Part shown: piece after piece, positions 18,900 through 29,768 of the stretch | How the letters are laid out: each line of letters starts with the position of its first letter | Position numbering within the stretch: the first letter of the stretch is position 1 | Assembly (NCBI RefSeq): GCF_000332475.2 | Contig: NZ_AOGX02000022.1 | Coordinates: 62,001-126,000, forward strand | DNA: 64,000 nucleotides | Direction: 5' to 3' | DNA from: Leptospira yanagawae serovar Saopaulo str. Sao Paulo = ATCC 700523 | GTDB taxonomy: Bacteria > Spirochaetota > Leptospiria > Leptospirales > Leptospiraceae | Made by a program: the position numbers and the translations under genes | The notes under the pieces: generated by a model | The model's input: only the letters and a program-made list of their open reading frames with translations | What the model was told of the DNA's origin: nothing | Database searches by the model: none

Positions 18900-18972
18900 T
18901 GCCCCCAACAGGATTCGAACCTGTGTCCCCAGTTTAGGAAACTAGTGCTCTATCCACCTGAGCTATGGGAGC
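18900..18972 (-). tRNA. tRNA-Arg (anticodon CCT)
   Basis: A complete cloverleaf on the minus strand: acceptor GCTCCCA/TGGGGGC (with one G-U pair), D-arm GCTC/GAGC, anticodon stem CTAGT/ACTGG with loop TTCCTAA (anticodon CCT, reads AGG), T-arm ACAGG/CCTGT with loop TTCGAAT, discriminator A. CCA is not encoded. It lies 2 nt after the Crp-like gene and 7 nt before prmC, all on the same strand. Confidence 0.95.
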
Positions 18973-18973
18973 T

Positions 18974-19618
18974 TTACGTAGGTTTACGTTTCTGATTCAC
19001 TATCCTTTGGAAATCGGAGATATTGTGAATAACAATTTTATCTGGATAGAGGTCAAGTTTGCCTGTTTTTACATATTGCATCAGGACTTTTTGGACTTCA
19101 CCCACTGGTTGGGCACACCAATTGGCAATGTCATCCACGGTGGCAGAAAGTATGATTTCATTATAAACATCATTATTATACTGTTTTTCGTATAACATCA
19201 CAAAGACGTCACAGACCTTCCCAACGATATCATCCATTAGTAGGATCATAAGCCTTCTTTTTTGGTCATAAATCCGAAAGGAAAAAATATGGAGTAATTT
19301 CATCGCAAGTGCAGGGTTTTTCGTCATCAACATTTCAAAATTGGCACGATTGAAATTGAGGGCTTTGACTTCTGTAACGGCGATGGCTGTCGCAGATCTG
19401 GGTTGTTCTTCTAAGATTGCCATCTCACCTAAAATGTCTCCCGCTTCCAAAACATCTAATGTTTTGATACTGGTCCCAATTGTTTTTGTGATTTTGACTT
19501 TTCCTTCTTTGATGAGGTAAAAATCATTTCCAGGTTCGTATTCACAAAATAAAACTTCGTTTGGTTGGAATACCTTTCCAAACTTCCCAAACATTGCTTC
19601 TAACATTTGGTCGTTCAC
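18974..19618 (-). CDS. Crp/Fnr-like cyclic-nucleotide-binding protein
   Basis: 214 aa. The N-terminal cNMP-binding domain (about 10-120) has [11 protein letters not shown] and the phosphate-binding cassette [21 protein letters not shown], with Glu and Arg where cAMP binders have them. A dimerisation helix (about 120-150) precedes a C-terminal winged-helix-like region with [19 protein letters not shown] in place of the usual recognition helix. GTG 19618 has GGAGG 6 nt upstream and overlaps the previous stop by one base. It may read cAMP made by cyclases such as the one at 6.3 kb (inference). Confidence 0.85.
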   Translation of the reverse strand: MNDQMLEAMFGKFGKVFQPNEVLFCEYEPGNDFYLIKEGKVKITKTIGTSIKTLDVLEAGDILGEMAILEEQPRSATAIAVTEVKALNFNRANFEMLMTKNPALAMKLLHIFSFRIYDQKRRLMILLMDDIVGKVCDVFVMLYEKQYNNDVYNEIILSATVDDIANWCAQPVGEVQKVLMQYVKTGKLDLYPDKIVIHNISDFQRIVNQKRKPT

Positions 19619-20670
19619 TATCTACCTCCTTTGAGTTTGGATTTGGCATCTTCGGAAATGCTGTCATCCATCGGAGGCATTTGGGTTACCTTTTGGAAGA
19701 GTTGTTTTGCTTTTTCCTTATCCCCTGAGGCTTCTGTCGCAAGGGCTAAATGGTAAAGGTTTTCTTTTAGTAACAAACCTTTTGGGTAACGTTTGATAAA
19801 ATTGGAAAAATGAGAAATGGCACTTGGATAGTCTTTGGCCTTGAAACTCGATTTCCCCATATAGAAGAGTGAGTTTTCCACAAATTGTTCTTCTTCTTGG
19901 GTGACTGAGTCAGTACGGTCTGATACGGTTTTGAACATATCAATGGCTTCAGCATACTTTCCTGCATTCATGAGAGTTGATGCTTTGTCATACTGAGAAA
20001 GGATCGAATTCGGATCTACACTGGAAGTAGGGTTGGAAGCGGGCACTGCCATTGTTTTTAACATTTCTTGCAGTTTACCAGTTTGGGATCCAGGTTCTGG
20101 TTTATAAACTAACTCTTGTATGGTGAGAGGGAAAGGAGTTTTTTTACGAGCTAAATCAATGAGTTGTTTGGCACGGTCAATGTACATTCCGTCCGGATAA
20201 TGTTGGATGTATTTTTCGAATGCATAGGCTGCATGTTCAAAGTTACCGTTTTTGTAAAATACTTCGGCAACATTCATCAGTTCAAATGCTGGGTTTTTTG
20301 CCTCGCCTTGTCCGAGGATTTCCCTAACCTGTCTGTGGACTTGCCGCAGTTGGCTTGAGAATACTTTTAACATTTTGATGATGAGATGGGTTTTGTCTGA
20401 GACAAATTTTTCAAATTCAGGGACTTTGAAGACAAGAACGGTTGCGGCACCAATGACTTGAGCCGTTTCTTCTCTGGGATAGCGACCAATGGCACTCTTT
20501 ACACCAAAGAACTCACCAAGTTTGACATCCTCTTTGAGTTCTAAGCCGTTGATATTCGTGTAAGTTAGTACAACTCTTCCTTTTTGTAGTACAAAGATAT
20601 CCTCTGCCTTATCTTTTTCGAAATAGACAATGGAACCACCTTTGTAATTGCGTACTATAGGACCTGACAA
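19618..20670 (-). CDS. Cyclic-nucleotide-binding domain protein with TPR repeats
   Basis: About 350 aa. The N-terminal cNMP-binding-like domain (about 5-120: [45 protein letters not shown]) is followed by three or more tetratricopeptide-like repeats (about 135-180 and 235-345). There is no DNA-binding domain, so it is probably a signalling adaptor. TTG 20670 is preferred: GAGG lies exactly 6 nt upstream and this removes a 44-bp overlap with the amidohydrolase gene. The longer GTG start at 20739 lacks a ribosome-binding site. It is coupled to the Crp-like gene downstream. Confidence 0.8.
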   Translation of the reverse strand: MSGPIVRNYKGGSIVYFEKDKAEDIFVLQKGRVVLTYTNINGLELKEDVKLGEFFGVKSAIGRYPREETAQVIGAATVLVFKVPEFEKFVSDKTHLIIKMLKVFSSQLRQVHRQVREILGQGEAKNPAFELMNVAEVFYKNGNFEHAAYAFEKYIQHYPDGMYIDRAKQLIDLARKKTPFPLTIQELVYKPEPGSQTGKLQEMLKTMAVPASNPTSSVDPNSILSQYDKASTLMNAGKYAEAIDMFKTVSDRTDSVTQEEEQFVENSLFYMGKSSFKAKDYPSAISHFSNFIKRYPKGLLLKENLYHLALATEASGDKEKAKQLFQKVTQMPPMDDSISEDAKSKLKGGR

Positions 20671-20695
20671 CTCATGCCTCGCTTGGGCTTCATTT

Positions 20696-21925
20696 TCAAA
20701 AATTAGGTAAAAAAGCCAAACTCTTTTTGTAACCGACACTGTCAGAAACTTGTTTCATGAGTTTTTTTGGAGAACCGGCAACCAACATGTTTTTCCCTTC
20801 GATCGAAAATTCTTCTGTACCCAAACCAAACTCTTGGAAGAGTGACAAAAATTCACTCGATCCATAAATGGGATAACCATCGATTACAACCAAATCAATA
20901 TGTTTCCAATGTAAATCTGATACATTTAGTTCGGAAGATTTTTTCCCATCATTTACAACAACAAAATCACATTTAAGTCCAGGCATCAGTGCATTTGGAT
21001 TCCCCATTCGAAATGCCTTTCTTGGATTTTCTGTGATCATCTTAAGTATTGTTTCTTCTGGAAGTTCTTCTCCATACAATCCAAAATAAATGGATTTTGT
21101 TGTCCTAAGTTCTTCTAATAAATGATTGGAACCACTTGGAGATGAGTCTGTCCCCAAACAAACGTTAATTCCTCTTTCTAAAAAGAGTTTGATATTGGTA
21201 GTTTTTCCAAAGACATGTAAGTTGGAAGTAGGGCACCAAACGACTGAAGCTCCTTTTTCTGCAATTTTATCTGCTTCTTTTGGGCCAAATGGCAAACAAT
21301 GGACAAGCACGGAATGTGGGCCTAGTGCATCCATTTTTTCTAAATAACGTAAGGATTGTTTGGAATCATCATCCAATCCTTCAGCTAAGTGTGTGACAAA
21401 AGGAAGGCCTGCATGTTCTGCCATTCGGTATTCTAGTGCTGGGCCTTCTCCCCAATCCAAACTATAATTACCAACGGAATGGGCTAAGGTATAATCCGAG
21501 ATCAATTTGACAGGTAATATCCCACGGAATGGGTTTTGCACAAAATGTGGGATGTGATCAAAAACCGAGGTAACTCCCGCAAACAAATTTTTATATGCGC
21601 CAAGGTAATATAAAATTTCAGGATCAATTTGTTGGCGTTCTGCAAACACACCTGAACTTTTATACAAGTTATCATAAGACAGCCAAGATAAATGTTTTTC
21701 CCCGCCACCAACTTTTGGTAGGTAACTTGCGAGTAAATGATCGTGTGAATTGATAAAACCAGGATAGAGTTTTTTCCCTTGTAAGGAAATGGTAAACAAA
21801 TCTTTGTTAGATGGAATGGTAGGTTCTATCTTTGCGATTTTTTCACCTGAAAAAAGAAGGTCCATGGTTTCCATTTTCCCATTATGAAAGAGAGACGCTG
21901 ATTGTAATAGAATGGGTTTTGTCAT
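20696..21925 (-). CDS. Metal-dependent amidohydrolase (chlorohydrolase/deaminase-like)
   Basis: 409 aa of the amidohydrolase superfamily. The first metal site is PGFINSHDHL, then FVTHLAEG, the mid-barrel HCLPFG, and LGTDSSPSGSNHL with the conserved Asp. It is closest in layout to SsnA, guanine/S-adenosylhomocysteine deaminase-type enzymes. The substrate is unknown. Its ATG overlaps the stop of the LysM/M23-like gene (ATGA), so the two are translationally coupled. Confidence 0.85.
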   Translation of the reverse strand: MTKPILLQSASLFHNGKMETMDLLFSGEKIAKIEPTIPSNKDLFTISLQGKKLYPGFINSHDHLLASYLPKVGGGEKHLSWLSYDNLYKSSGVFAERQQIDPEILYYLGAYKNLFAGVTSVFDHIPHFVQNPFRGILPVKLISDYTLAHSVGNYSLDWGEGPALEYRMAEHAGLPFVTHLAEGLDDDSKQSLRYLEKMDALGPHSVLVHCLPFGPKEADKIAEKGASVVWCPTSNLHVFGKTTNIKLFLERGINVCLGTDSSPSGSNHLLEELRTTKSIYFGLYGEELPEETILKMITENPRKAFRMGNPNALMPGLKCDFVVVNDGKKSSELNVSDLHWKHIDLVVIDGYPIYGSSEFLSLFQEFGLGTEEFSIEGKNMLVAGSPKKLMKQVSDSVGYKKSLAFLPNF

Positions 21926-22575
21926 TCGGCCCCTCTTTCTAAAATAAATTCTGGATTCAAAATGGTTTTGTTTTGGTTGATTTGAAAATACAATCCTTTG
22001 TCTTTTGCTAGGATTCCCAATCGGTCTTTTGCGTTCACTTGTTGCCCTTCTGTGACTTGGATCCGTTCCAAATTCCCATAAACCGAATACAGTCCGTTAC
22101 TATGCTCTAAAATCACAAAATTTTCGTAACCATCCATATAATCCACATGTACGACCTTTCCCCCAGCACTTGCTCTCACCAGAGAAGAATTCCCCCGTTT
22201 GAATTGTACTCCCTTATAAGGATCGTAGGTGAGTTCCGAGAATTTTTTTTGGACTTTTTCCCTTTGTGTGAGTGGAAAGAGAAACCGTTCTGTTAACTTC
22301 GTTTCTTGTGTTAGGGATTTGCTTTCATTCCCATTGGGGATTCGTAATTTTTCGTTTTCGTATAAATTTTCGTGAATGGTGCGGCCATTCAACTTGGCCA
22401 AACTTTCTGGTGATACCTTCATTTTCCGCGCAATTCCATACCAAGAATCACCTTTGGTGACCCGGTATGTGGTGGTTTGGTTTTCTTTACCTTTGGGTTT
22501 GGGGTTTTGTTTCGAAAGGAGAGGGGAAAAAAGAAGGAAAAGTCCCAAAGAAAGGATGATACCATGATTTCGCAT
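21922..22575 (-). CDS. Exported LysM protein with degenerate M23/LytM domain
   Basis: About 217 aa. A signal peptide (1-20, LSLGLFLLFSPLLSK) is followed by a LysM domain (about 34-80: YRVTKGDSWYGIARKMKVSPESLAKLNG) and an M23-type domain (about 115-215). The metal ligands are missing: the HxxxD segment reads KGVQFKRG and the HxH segment reads GLYFQIN. It is therefore more like NlpD/EnvC amidase activators than an active endopeptidase. ATG 22575 has AGGG upstream; the longer reading frame to 22656 has no ribosome-binding site. It heads the run that includes amidohydrolase, cNMP/TPR protein, Crp-like protein, tRNA-Arg and prmC. Confidence 0.82.
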   Translation of the reverse strand: MRNHGIILSLGLFLLFSPLLSKQNPKPKGKENQTTTYRVTKGDSWYGIARKMKVSPESLAKLNGRTIHENLYENEKLRIPNGNESKSLTQETKLTERFLFPLTQREKVQKKFSELTYDPYKGVQFKRGNSSLVRASAGGKVVHVDYMDGYENFVILEHSNGLYSVYGNLERIQVTEGQQVNAKDRLGILAKDKGLYFQINQNKTILNPEFILERGAE

Positions 22576-22620
22576 AAATTCCCTAAGGCAAGTATCGACC
22601 AGAAAAAGGGAGAGGGCAAT

Positions 22621-22646
22621 AAAAAAGGCGGGAGAACCCGCCTTTT
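22621..22646 (-). terminator. Intrinsic terminator of fusA
   Basis: On the minus strand the stem GGCGGG / CCCGCC with loop TTCT is followed by six T. It lies 30 nt past the fusA stop. It separates fusA from the LysM/M23-like gene, which must have its own promoter in 22576-22620 or depend on read-through. Confidence 0.9.
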
Positions 22647-22675
22647 CCAAAATCAATCCGATGCAAACCGAAGTT

Positions 22676-24796
22676 TTAATCTTCTTCTTTGTTATTGACT
22701 TTGTATTTTTTCATCAATTCTTCTGCCACGTTTCTCGGAACGGGAGCATACTTGGAGAATTCCATCGCAAACTCTGCTTTTCCTTGTGTCGAAGAACGAA
22801 GCACAGTAGAGTATCCAAACATATCAGCAAGAGGGACTTCTGCTTCAATTTTTGCATATCCATTCTCTTCGGTTGTATTTAGGATCATACCACGTCTTTG
22901 GTTCACAGAAGCAAGGATGGCTCCTTGGAATTCGGTTGGTCCTTCTACTTCCACACGCATGATCGGCTCAAGGATGATCGGAGCTGCTTTCGCAAATCCT
23001 TGGCGGAATCCATAACGAGCACCAATTTGGAACGCCATATCGGATGAATCCACATCATGGTAAGCACCATCGTTGATCACACAACGAACTCCAATGATAG
23101 GGAATCCAATGAGGGATCCTCTTTCCAAACAAGAACGAAAACCCTTATCACAAGATCCGATGTATTCGCGAGGGATGGAACCACCCACGATTTTATCCAC
23201 GAATTCGTAGTCTTTTCCTTCTTCTTGTGGGATTGGTTCAATGTATCCTGCCACACGAGAGAACTGACCTTGACCACCCGTTTGTTTTTTATGCGTGTAA
23301 TCAAATTCTGCCGACTTGGTAATCGTTTCTCGGTAAGCTACCTGAGGTGCACCGGTTACAAGATCCACACCGTACTCTCGTTTCATACGTTCGATGTACA
23401 CTTCGAGGTGGAGTTCTCCCATCCCTTTGATGATGGTTTGACCAGACTCTTTATCAATTTCTGTTTGGAAGGTTGGATCTTCTTTTGTGAATCGGTTAAG
23501 GGCCTTTGCAAGGTTTGGAAGTTGTTTTGATTCTTTACATTCAATTGTAAGCGAGATCACAGGGTTTGGAACAAACATAGACTCCATTGTGAGTTTTGTT
23601 TTTCCATCAGTAAACGTATCCCCTGATGCACAATCGATACCGAAAAGAGCAACAATGTCACCCGCTTCTGCTTTGGAAATATCTTCCATTTCGTTTGAGT
23701 GCATACGAACCAAACGTCCAATGTTATGGCGTTTGTTATTGGATGAGTTATAGATCGTCATCCCTTTTTCCAGTCTACCTTGGTAAACGCGAACGTATGT
23801 TAACTGGCCGTAACGACCGTCTTCCAGTTTGAAGGCAAGGCAAACGAGTGGTTTTTCAGGATCGGAATCCAAAACAAGTTCGTTTTCTTCGTTTCCAATT
23901 TCTTTTGCAGTGTTTTCAACGTCGTAAGGAGATGCGAGGTAATCAGCAACTCCATCAAGAAGTCTTTGCACTCCTTTGTTTTTGAACGCAGAACCCATAA
24001 ACACAGGAACAAATTTAAGTGCAAGAACACCACGGCGAATTGCTTCTTTCACGCGAGCTTCCGATGGAGTTCCCTCTAACATCTCTTCTGTGAGTTCGTC
24101 ACTGAAAAGGGAAACTGCATCAAGGAGTGCCTCACGTTTTTCGTTTGCTTGGTCTTTTAACTCATCTGGAATGTCAGTGATTTTGATGTCTTGTCCGTTT
24201 GGACCTTCAAAGTAATATGCCTTCATTTCCACAAGGTCAACAACCCCTTTCAGGTCGTTTTCAAGACCGATGGGTAGTTGCACTGCATGTGCATTGAGGT
24301 GGAGTTTTTCACGGAGTTGTTCGATCACTCTCCATGGGTTTGCTCCCGTTCTGTCGAGTTTGTTGATAAAGGCAACACGGGGAACGTTGTAACGTTTCAT
24401 CTGACGGTCAACCGTGATGGACTGAGACTGAACTCCTGCCACACCACAGAGAACCATAATCGCAGAGTCAAGGACACGTAAGGAACGTTCTACTTCGATC
24501 GTGAAGTCAACGTGGCCCGGAGTATCGATGATATTGATGGTGATGTCTTTCCAAGTCGCGTAGGTAGCCGCTGATTGGATTGTGATCCCTCTTTCTCTTT
24601 CGAGGTCCATACTATCCATAGTGGCACCCACACCGTCTTTTCCACGTACTTCATGGATGGCATGGATTTTGTTCGTATAAAATAAAATACGTTCTGTAAG
24701 GGTAGTTTTCCCTGAGTCAATGTGTGCGGAAATCCCGATGTTACGGATTCTTTCCAATTTTGGATCACGTTTAGTTGCTTGCGTCGCAGAGGTCAT
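22676..24796 (-). CDS. fusA: Elongation factor G, mitochondrial EFG1-like type
   Basis: GTPase that drives translocation on the ribosome. It is 706 aa with domains G (1-290), II, III, IV and V. GTPase motifs: [17 protein letters not shown] and NKLDR. The N-terminal segment ([20 protein letters not shown], then [19 protein letters not shown]) resembles mitochondrial EFG1 rather than the usual bacterial GHIDAGKT form, matching the spirochaete/planctomycete spdEFG1 group. It stands alone rather than in the str operon and has its own terminator. Confidence 0.95.
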   Translation of the reverse strand: MTSATQATKRDPKLERIRNIGISAHIDSGKTTLTERILFYTNKIHAIHEVRGKDGVGATMDSMDLERERGITIQSAATYATWKDITINIIDTPGHVDFTIEVERSLRVLDSAIMVLCGVAGVQSQSITVDRQMKRYNVPRVAFINKLDRTGANPWRVIEQLREKLHLNAHAVQLPIGLENDLKGVVDLVEMKAYYFEGPNGQDIKITDIPDELKDQANEKREALLDAVSLFSDELTEEMLEGTPSEARVKEAIRRGVLALKFVPVFMGSAFKNKGVQRLLDGVADYLASPYDVENTAKEIGNEENELVLDSDPEKPLVCLAFKLEDGRYGQLTYVRVYQGRLEKGMTIYNSSNNKRHNIGRLVRMHSNEMEDISKAEAGDIVALFGIDCASGDTFTDGKTKLTMESMFVPNPVISLTIECKESKQLPNLAKALNRFTKEDPTFQTEIDKESGQTIIKGMGELHLEVYIERMKREYGVDLVTGAPQVAYRETITKSAEFDYTHKKQTGGQGQFSRVAGYIEPIPQEEGKDYEFVDKIVGGSIPREYIGSCDKGFRSCLERGSLIGFPIIGVRCVINDGAYHDVDSSDMAFQIGARYGFRQGFAKAAPIILEPIMRVEVEGPTEFQGAILASVNQRRGMILNTTEENGYAKIEAEVPLADMFGYSTVLRSSTQGKAEFAMEFSKYAPVPRNVAEELMKKYKVNNKEED

Positions 24797-24922
24797 ATTT
24801 TCCTCAAAAATAAGGTTAAAGTTGAATTGATTCTACCAAAATCTGAAATGGACTGCGTTTGTAAAGTACTTGGGATTTTTGGTTAGAGGGAAAATCCTGG
24901 AGAAAGTAGAGAATCAGAAAAT

Positions 24923-26449
24923 ATGCCACTTGCTCGTTTCAAACGATTTTTTCGGACCCTGTCATTTGCCAGAGTGGTTTGCCTGGGGTTTTTTGCGGCA
25001 ATTTTCCTTGGTTCCTTTGCCCTCTATATTTCGGAAAGTGGGGAACTGTCCTATGTGGATACCCTTTACCTCTCGGCTTCCTCGATCTGTGTCACAGGCC
25101 TTTCTCCGATCCCCCTTTCAGGACTCAGCCCAAGCACCCATTGGATCATGTTATTCCTCATCCAACTCGGGGGCCTTGGGATCATCAGTTTTACTGTGAT
25201 TGTGGGATTTCTCATCACGAAAGGGATTTCTCGGAATGCTCGATTCAATGCCTTTGTGGGTGCCGCCATTGATACCCAAACCGAAACCGAATCGCTCGAA
25301 ACAAGTGAGGTAAATCGCATTTTACTTTCGGTCATCAATATTTCCTTTTCCATTGAAATTTTGGGAGCGATTGGATTGTACCTCCATATGCCAGAGGGAG
25401 TGGAGGGAGAGAATACAAGATGGTTTTATTCCCTTTTTACTGCTGTCTCTTCTTTTAATAACGCTGGTTTTTCGATCACAGATGACCTAAGTGCCCTAAG
25501 GCTCGATCCGTTTTCTCTCTACATTGTTTCAGGCCTTGTGATCTTTGGTGGGATTGGATTTCCCGTGATCATCTTACTGGAAAAAGTTTTACTTACAGTT
25601 TTTGTTCGAATTGTTTATCGCATCGAGGTATTGGCGGAAACTCTGATGATGGAGAAGGCTTTAAAAACAGGAAATGTTCCTAGGTTTTTGTTATTACCAG
25701 CACAGTTTTCTGCCATTTTAGAAAATCGAATTGAAGAATATAATAAACACTTACGCGGAGAAACAACAAGGATCCAATCCAAACTTTTGGTGTACGGATC
25801 GTTCGCATTGTTACTTTTTGGTTTTGTTGGAATTTATTTTTTAGAACGCTCCAATCCCCATACCTTTCATAATTTAGAATTTGTAGATAAAATCTCAAAT
25901 GCATTTTTTATGTCGGTCTGTTCGAGGACAGCTGGTTTTTCTACAATGGATCTCGGACATTTGAATGATGCCACTGTGATCATCATCACCGTACTCATGT
26001 TTATTGGTGGAGGTCCCCAAGGAACTGCCGGTGGTATCAAAATCACTACATTCGTTTTGTTACTCGCTTATTTAAAAAATGTAATCCAACCTGCGAAACC
26101 CGTAATGTTATTTGGGGAAACTGTATCTAAAAATTCCGTTGCTGTTGCCATTCGAGTTTACTTTTTAGCGACGGTTGCCCTTGCTTTTGTTTTCATTTTA
26201 CTCGGTATTTTAGACCAAAACCAACATTCCCTCCATGTAATCTTCTTTGAATTGATATCCTCTTTTTCGACAGTTGGTTTCAGTTTGAACCTTACTTCTC
26301 AATTGGGTGATATTGAAAAAATATTATATGCCGCTGTGATGTATGTGGGTCGTGTGGGAATCTTTACAGTTCTCATCGCAGCAACAGGCCATTCCGGTGT
26401 TCCAAAAATGGGAACTGTAGACGATGGTGTAAAAATCCAAGTTGGTTAA
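24923..26449 (+). CDS. TrkH/KtrB-family potassium transporter
   Basis: Inner-membrane K+ uptake channel subunit, 508 aa with about ten membrane helices. The four pore loops are each visible with the selectivity glycine: SICVTGLSPI, SFNNAGFSI, SRTAGFSTMD and SFSTVGFSLN. Following the third is GGGPQGTAGGIKITTF. A cytosolic RCK-domain partner (TrkA/KtrA) is not encoded nearby. It is divergent from fusA; the 126-bp gap should hold both promoters. Confidence 0.92.
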   Translation: MPLARFKRFFRTLSFARVVCLGFFAAIFLGSFALYISESGELSYVDTLYLSASSICVTGLSPIPLSGLSPSTHWIMLFLIQLGGLGIISFTVIVGFLITKGISRNARFNAFVGAAIDTQTETESLETSEVNRILLSVINISFSIEILGAIGLYLHMPEGVEGENTRWFYSLFTAVSSFNNAGFSITDDLSALRLDPFSLYIVSGLVIFGGIGFPVIILLEKVLLTVFVRIVYRIEVLAETLMMEKALKTGNVPRFLLLPAQFSAILENRIEEYNKHLRGETTRIQSKLLVYGSFALLLFGFVGIYFLERSNPHTFHNLEFVDKISNAFFMSVCSRTAGFSTMDLGHLNDATVIIITVLMFIGGGPQGTAGGIKITTFVLLLAYLKNVIQPAKPVMLFGETVSKNSVAVAIRVYFLATVALAFVFILLGILDQNQHSLHVIFFELISSFSTVGFSLNLTSQLGDIEKILYAAVMYVGRVGIFTVLIAATGHSGVPKMGTVDDGVKIQVG

Positions 26450-26503
26450 AATGGATCAAAAAATCAGTTTTAGTAATTTTAGGTACAAGAAGGATTGGTA
26501 GTT

Positions 26504-27519
26504 GTGAATATGTCGTTCAAAGAAATATTGTTTTCGACTTGGAAATCCCCTAAAATAAGCGCAGAAGAATCTCAGTTTGAGGAAATCAAAAAAGAGAAAA
26601 AACAAAAATTAAACCAAATGGAATCTCGGTTGGAATCACTTGAGATTCTGATTTCCAATGACAAGTTAGAAGATGCCAATATTTTGATGAAATACCTAAT
26701 TTATGATTTGGTGAATTTTTACCAATCACTCTCTGGAAACAAAACCATTCCCTTTGAAGGGGATTTGAGTTTGTTTTCCATCCCTGAATCCAAAACGAAG
26801 GCATTTCAATTCCTTTCCCAAGTTTCAAAAGAAGGGACAACCGATGAAACTAAGTTAAACGATCTATTTGAGTCTTGCCTCATTACGTATGATTTTTTAT
26901 TAGGTGAATCCAAAAAACAATTTCGAACGAAGTGGTTCACAACGTTGGATCAGTTCAAAGCCATTCGTAAAATCAGGATCATCCTCATCACATCCATCCT
27001 ATCCTTTTCAGTTTTTGGCGTTTTGTATTACCAATACAAATTCCCAGTGATGAAAGACCAGAACATCAAATTGTATAGTTTTGCCGACAGAGAACACCCA
27101 CAAACATCTGAATCACAAATGGTGTCCATGCCTGTTTCCAAACAAAAGATTGGGGAATGGAATGAGTATGTTTTTGTCTTACCTGATTCGATGGCAAAAT
27201 TTGGTGGTCTCAGAATTGATCCATTAGAACAAAGAGGGATTCATTTTGTATTGGATGAATTCCAAGTTTTGGATGGGAAAGGAAAACCTCTCTATTCCAA
27301 AAAAATCGTCGTAAGCCAAAACCTCCTCCCAGAAGATTACCAGGACTTCTTAAAAATCTCTGATATCAAAACTGCAGGCAAACAACTACCTGGTGAACTT
27401 GTGGAAATGGTGACAACAGGAAGAGACCCACAAATCCTTTTGGTTTTCCCACCAGTGGATGGAGCAAAAACAATTAAAATCAAAATGAAATACATCGAAG
27501 CACATAAGTTAAAGAAAAA

Positions 27520-27523
<4 letters not shown>
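26504..27523 (+). CDS. Single-pass membrane protein, unknown function
   Basis: About 339 aa. An N-terminal helical, charged cytosolic part (about 1-155, with a possible coiled coil near 15-50), one membrane helix (about 160-182) and a beta-rich C-terminal domain (about 190-335). No recognised family. GTG 26504 is preferred because it lies 10 nt after AAGG; TTG 26495 is too close and ATG 26510 too far. Its stop overlaps the start of the prenyltransferase gene (ATGA), so the two are cotranscribed and may work together. Confidence 0.7.
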
Positions 27524-28419
<896 letters not shown>

Positions 28420-28421
28420 AG

Positions 28422-28934
28422 ATGATGAAATTCTGGAAACACTTGCCGTATGGTTGGAAGGTCGTTTTTGCCTTTGTTTTCTTTTTTTCAACGACCTTGG
28501 GCTTTGCCTATTTCAAAGCCCGAGATACAAATCCTGCGATCCCCATTGAGGCCCTGGCCACTACGCCAACCGAGGCCAATTCTTGGAAGGGACACCCCAA
28601 GGTTGTTTACTTCTGGGCAACTTGGTGCACCGTTTGTAAGGCGTACGCTCCCATCCTAGAGGCAAATTTGAAGTTTTTGCCAAAGGGAACCTTATTTTTG
28701 TCGGTTTTAGAATCCGAAGATTCAGAAGAAACGAAAGAGTTACTCGAAAGACAAACAAAAGAAAACCTTCGTCCCCTTTACACAGCAGACTATCGGATGT
28801 TAAAGGAATGGAGGGTTTCGGCCTATCCTACCACTTTATTTTTGAATGGAGAGGGGAAAGTGGTTTTTGCCGATTCAGGAATTGTCAGTCCCATTGGATT
28901 TTGGATCCGCACTTTTCTTTTGCGTTTTTTTTAA
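28422..28934 (+). CDS. Membrane-anchored thioredoxin-like protein
   Basis: 170 aa: one N-terminal membrane anchor (about 10-30), then a thioredoxin fold with active site WATWCTVCKAY (CxxC) and the cis-proline at SAYPTTLFLNG. It resembles TlpA/ResA-type extracytoplasmic reductases and suppressor-of-copper-sensitivity ScsD-like proteins. Two ATG codons (28422, 28425) are possible starts. It follows the prenyltransferase gene by 2 nt and is probably in the same operon. Confidence 0.87.
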   Translation: MMKFWKHLPYGWKVVFAFVFFFSTTLGFAYFKARDTNPAIPIEALATTPTEANSWKGHPKVVYFWATWCTVCKAYAPILEANLKFLPKGTLFLSVLESEDSEETKELLERQTKENLRPLYTADYRMLKEWRVSAYPTTLFLNGEGKVVFADSGIVSPIGFWIRTFLLRFF

Positions 28935-28951
28935 AATGTCGATAGTATAAC

Positions 28952-29725
28952 ATGGACTCGAGCTTCAAACCCAAACCGCTTTTGAATAAGTCGGAACTTC
29001 GCCAAATCAAACGAAGTAAAACAAGGGTGGAAGGGAAAAAAGTCATCACTGATGACGTAAAAAAACTAAAGTCCCTTAAAGTCACACCGGAACTCAGTTT
29101 CCAAGAATCGATCGATTACTACAAAGAACCGATTTGGATCGAATACTACATCCCCAAAGAATCCAGGTTTGCGTTTGAGACCAAATACCTATTCATTTAC
29201 CTCGTGGATCCTATAATCACAGATGAAACTTGTGATCTAGCACGAAAAGAAGCAAAAGAAAAGGGCGAGATCGTTGACATCTTTGCTTACATGGAATCAC
29301 ACCCTGAATCCATACGCCTCATCGAAGATTCATACCATTCCACCATGTCCATGCATGAGACAATCCACCATATCTACCGCAATTATAAAGAAACTGGTGC
29401 GACAGAAGATTTAAAAACAGCTTGTTATTTGACAGAAGCCCTACTGAAATATGAACCCACCATTGCAGGGCTCACGTATTTCCGAGATTATAGTATCTAT
29501 AATTTAAATTATTGGATCCGAACACTCAATCGTTTAAAAATTGATTTTGCATTAGAAGATGCCACTGTATCGCTTCTCATCAAACGTAGGAATGAAATTT
29601 GGGAATTGGAAAATAGGCAAGAAGATGAGGATTTTGATTTACTTGCGGCTTTATTTTTCGAACAAGCATTTCCGAATCGGGGAGCAGGAGAACTTTCGAG
29701 TGATGATATGTTGTTATTTGAATGA
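28952..29725 (+). CDS. Conserved hypothetical protein
   Basis: 257 aa, soluble, predicted mostly alpha-helical. The N-terminus is strongly basic (about 8-45). The middle contains STMSMHETIHHIYRNYKETG and a helical array resembling TPR-like packing. The C-terminus is acidic. I do not recognise a family. It starts 17 nt after the thioredoxin-like gene on the same strand. It converges on the gene at 29769. Confidence 0.65.
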   Translation: MDSSFKPKPLLNKSELRQIKRSKTRVEGKKVITDDVKKLKSLKVTPELSFQESIDYYKEPIWIEYYIPKESRFAFETKYLFIYLVDPIITDETCDLARKEAKEKGEIVDIFAYMESHPESIRLIEDSYHSTMSMHETIHHIYRNYKETGATEDLKTACYLTEALLKYEPTIAGLTYFRDYSIYNLNYWIRTLNRLKIDFALEDATVSLLIKRRNEIWELENRQEDEDFDLLAALFFEQAFPNRGAGELSSDDMLLFE

Positions 29726-29768
29726 AGTGAAAACTATCATTTTTGCAACACAAAACAATCGTTAAGAA

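Noticed and set aside
20671..20739. GTG start at 20739 for the cNMP/TPR protein
   Set aside because: No ribosome-binding site and a 44-bp overlap with the amidohydrolase gene; TTG 20670 has GAGG at 6 nt.
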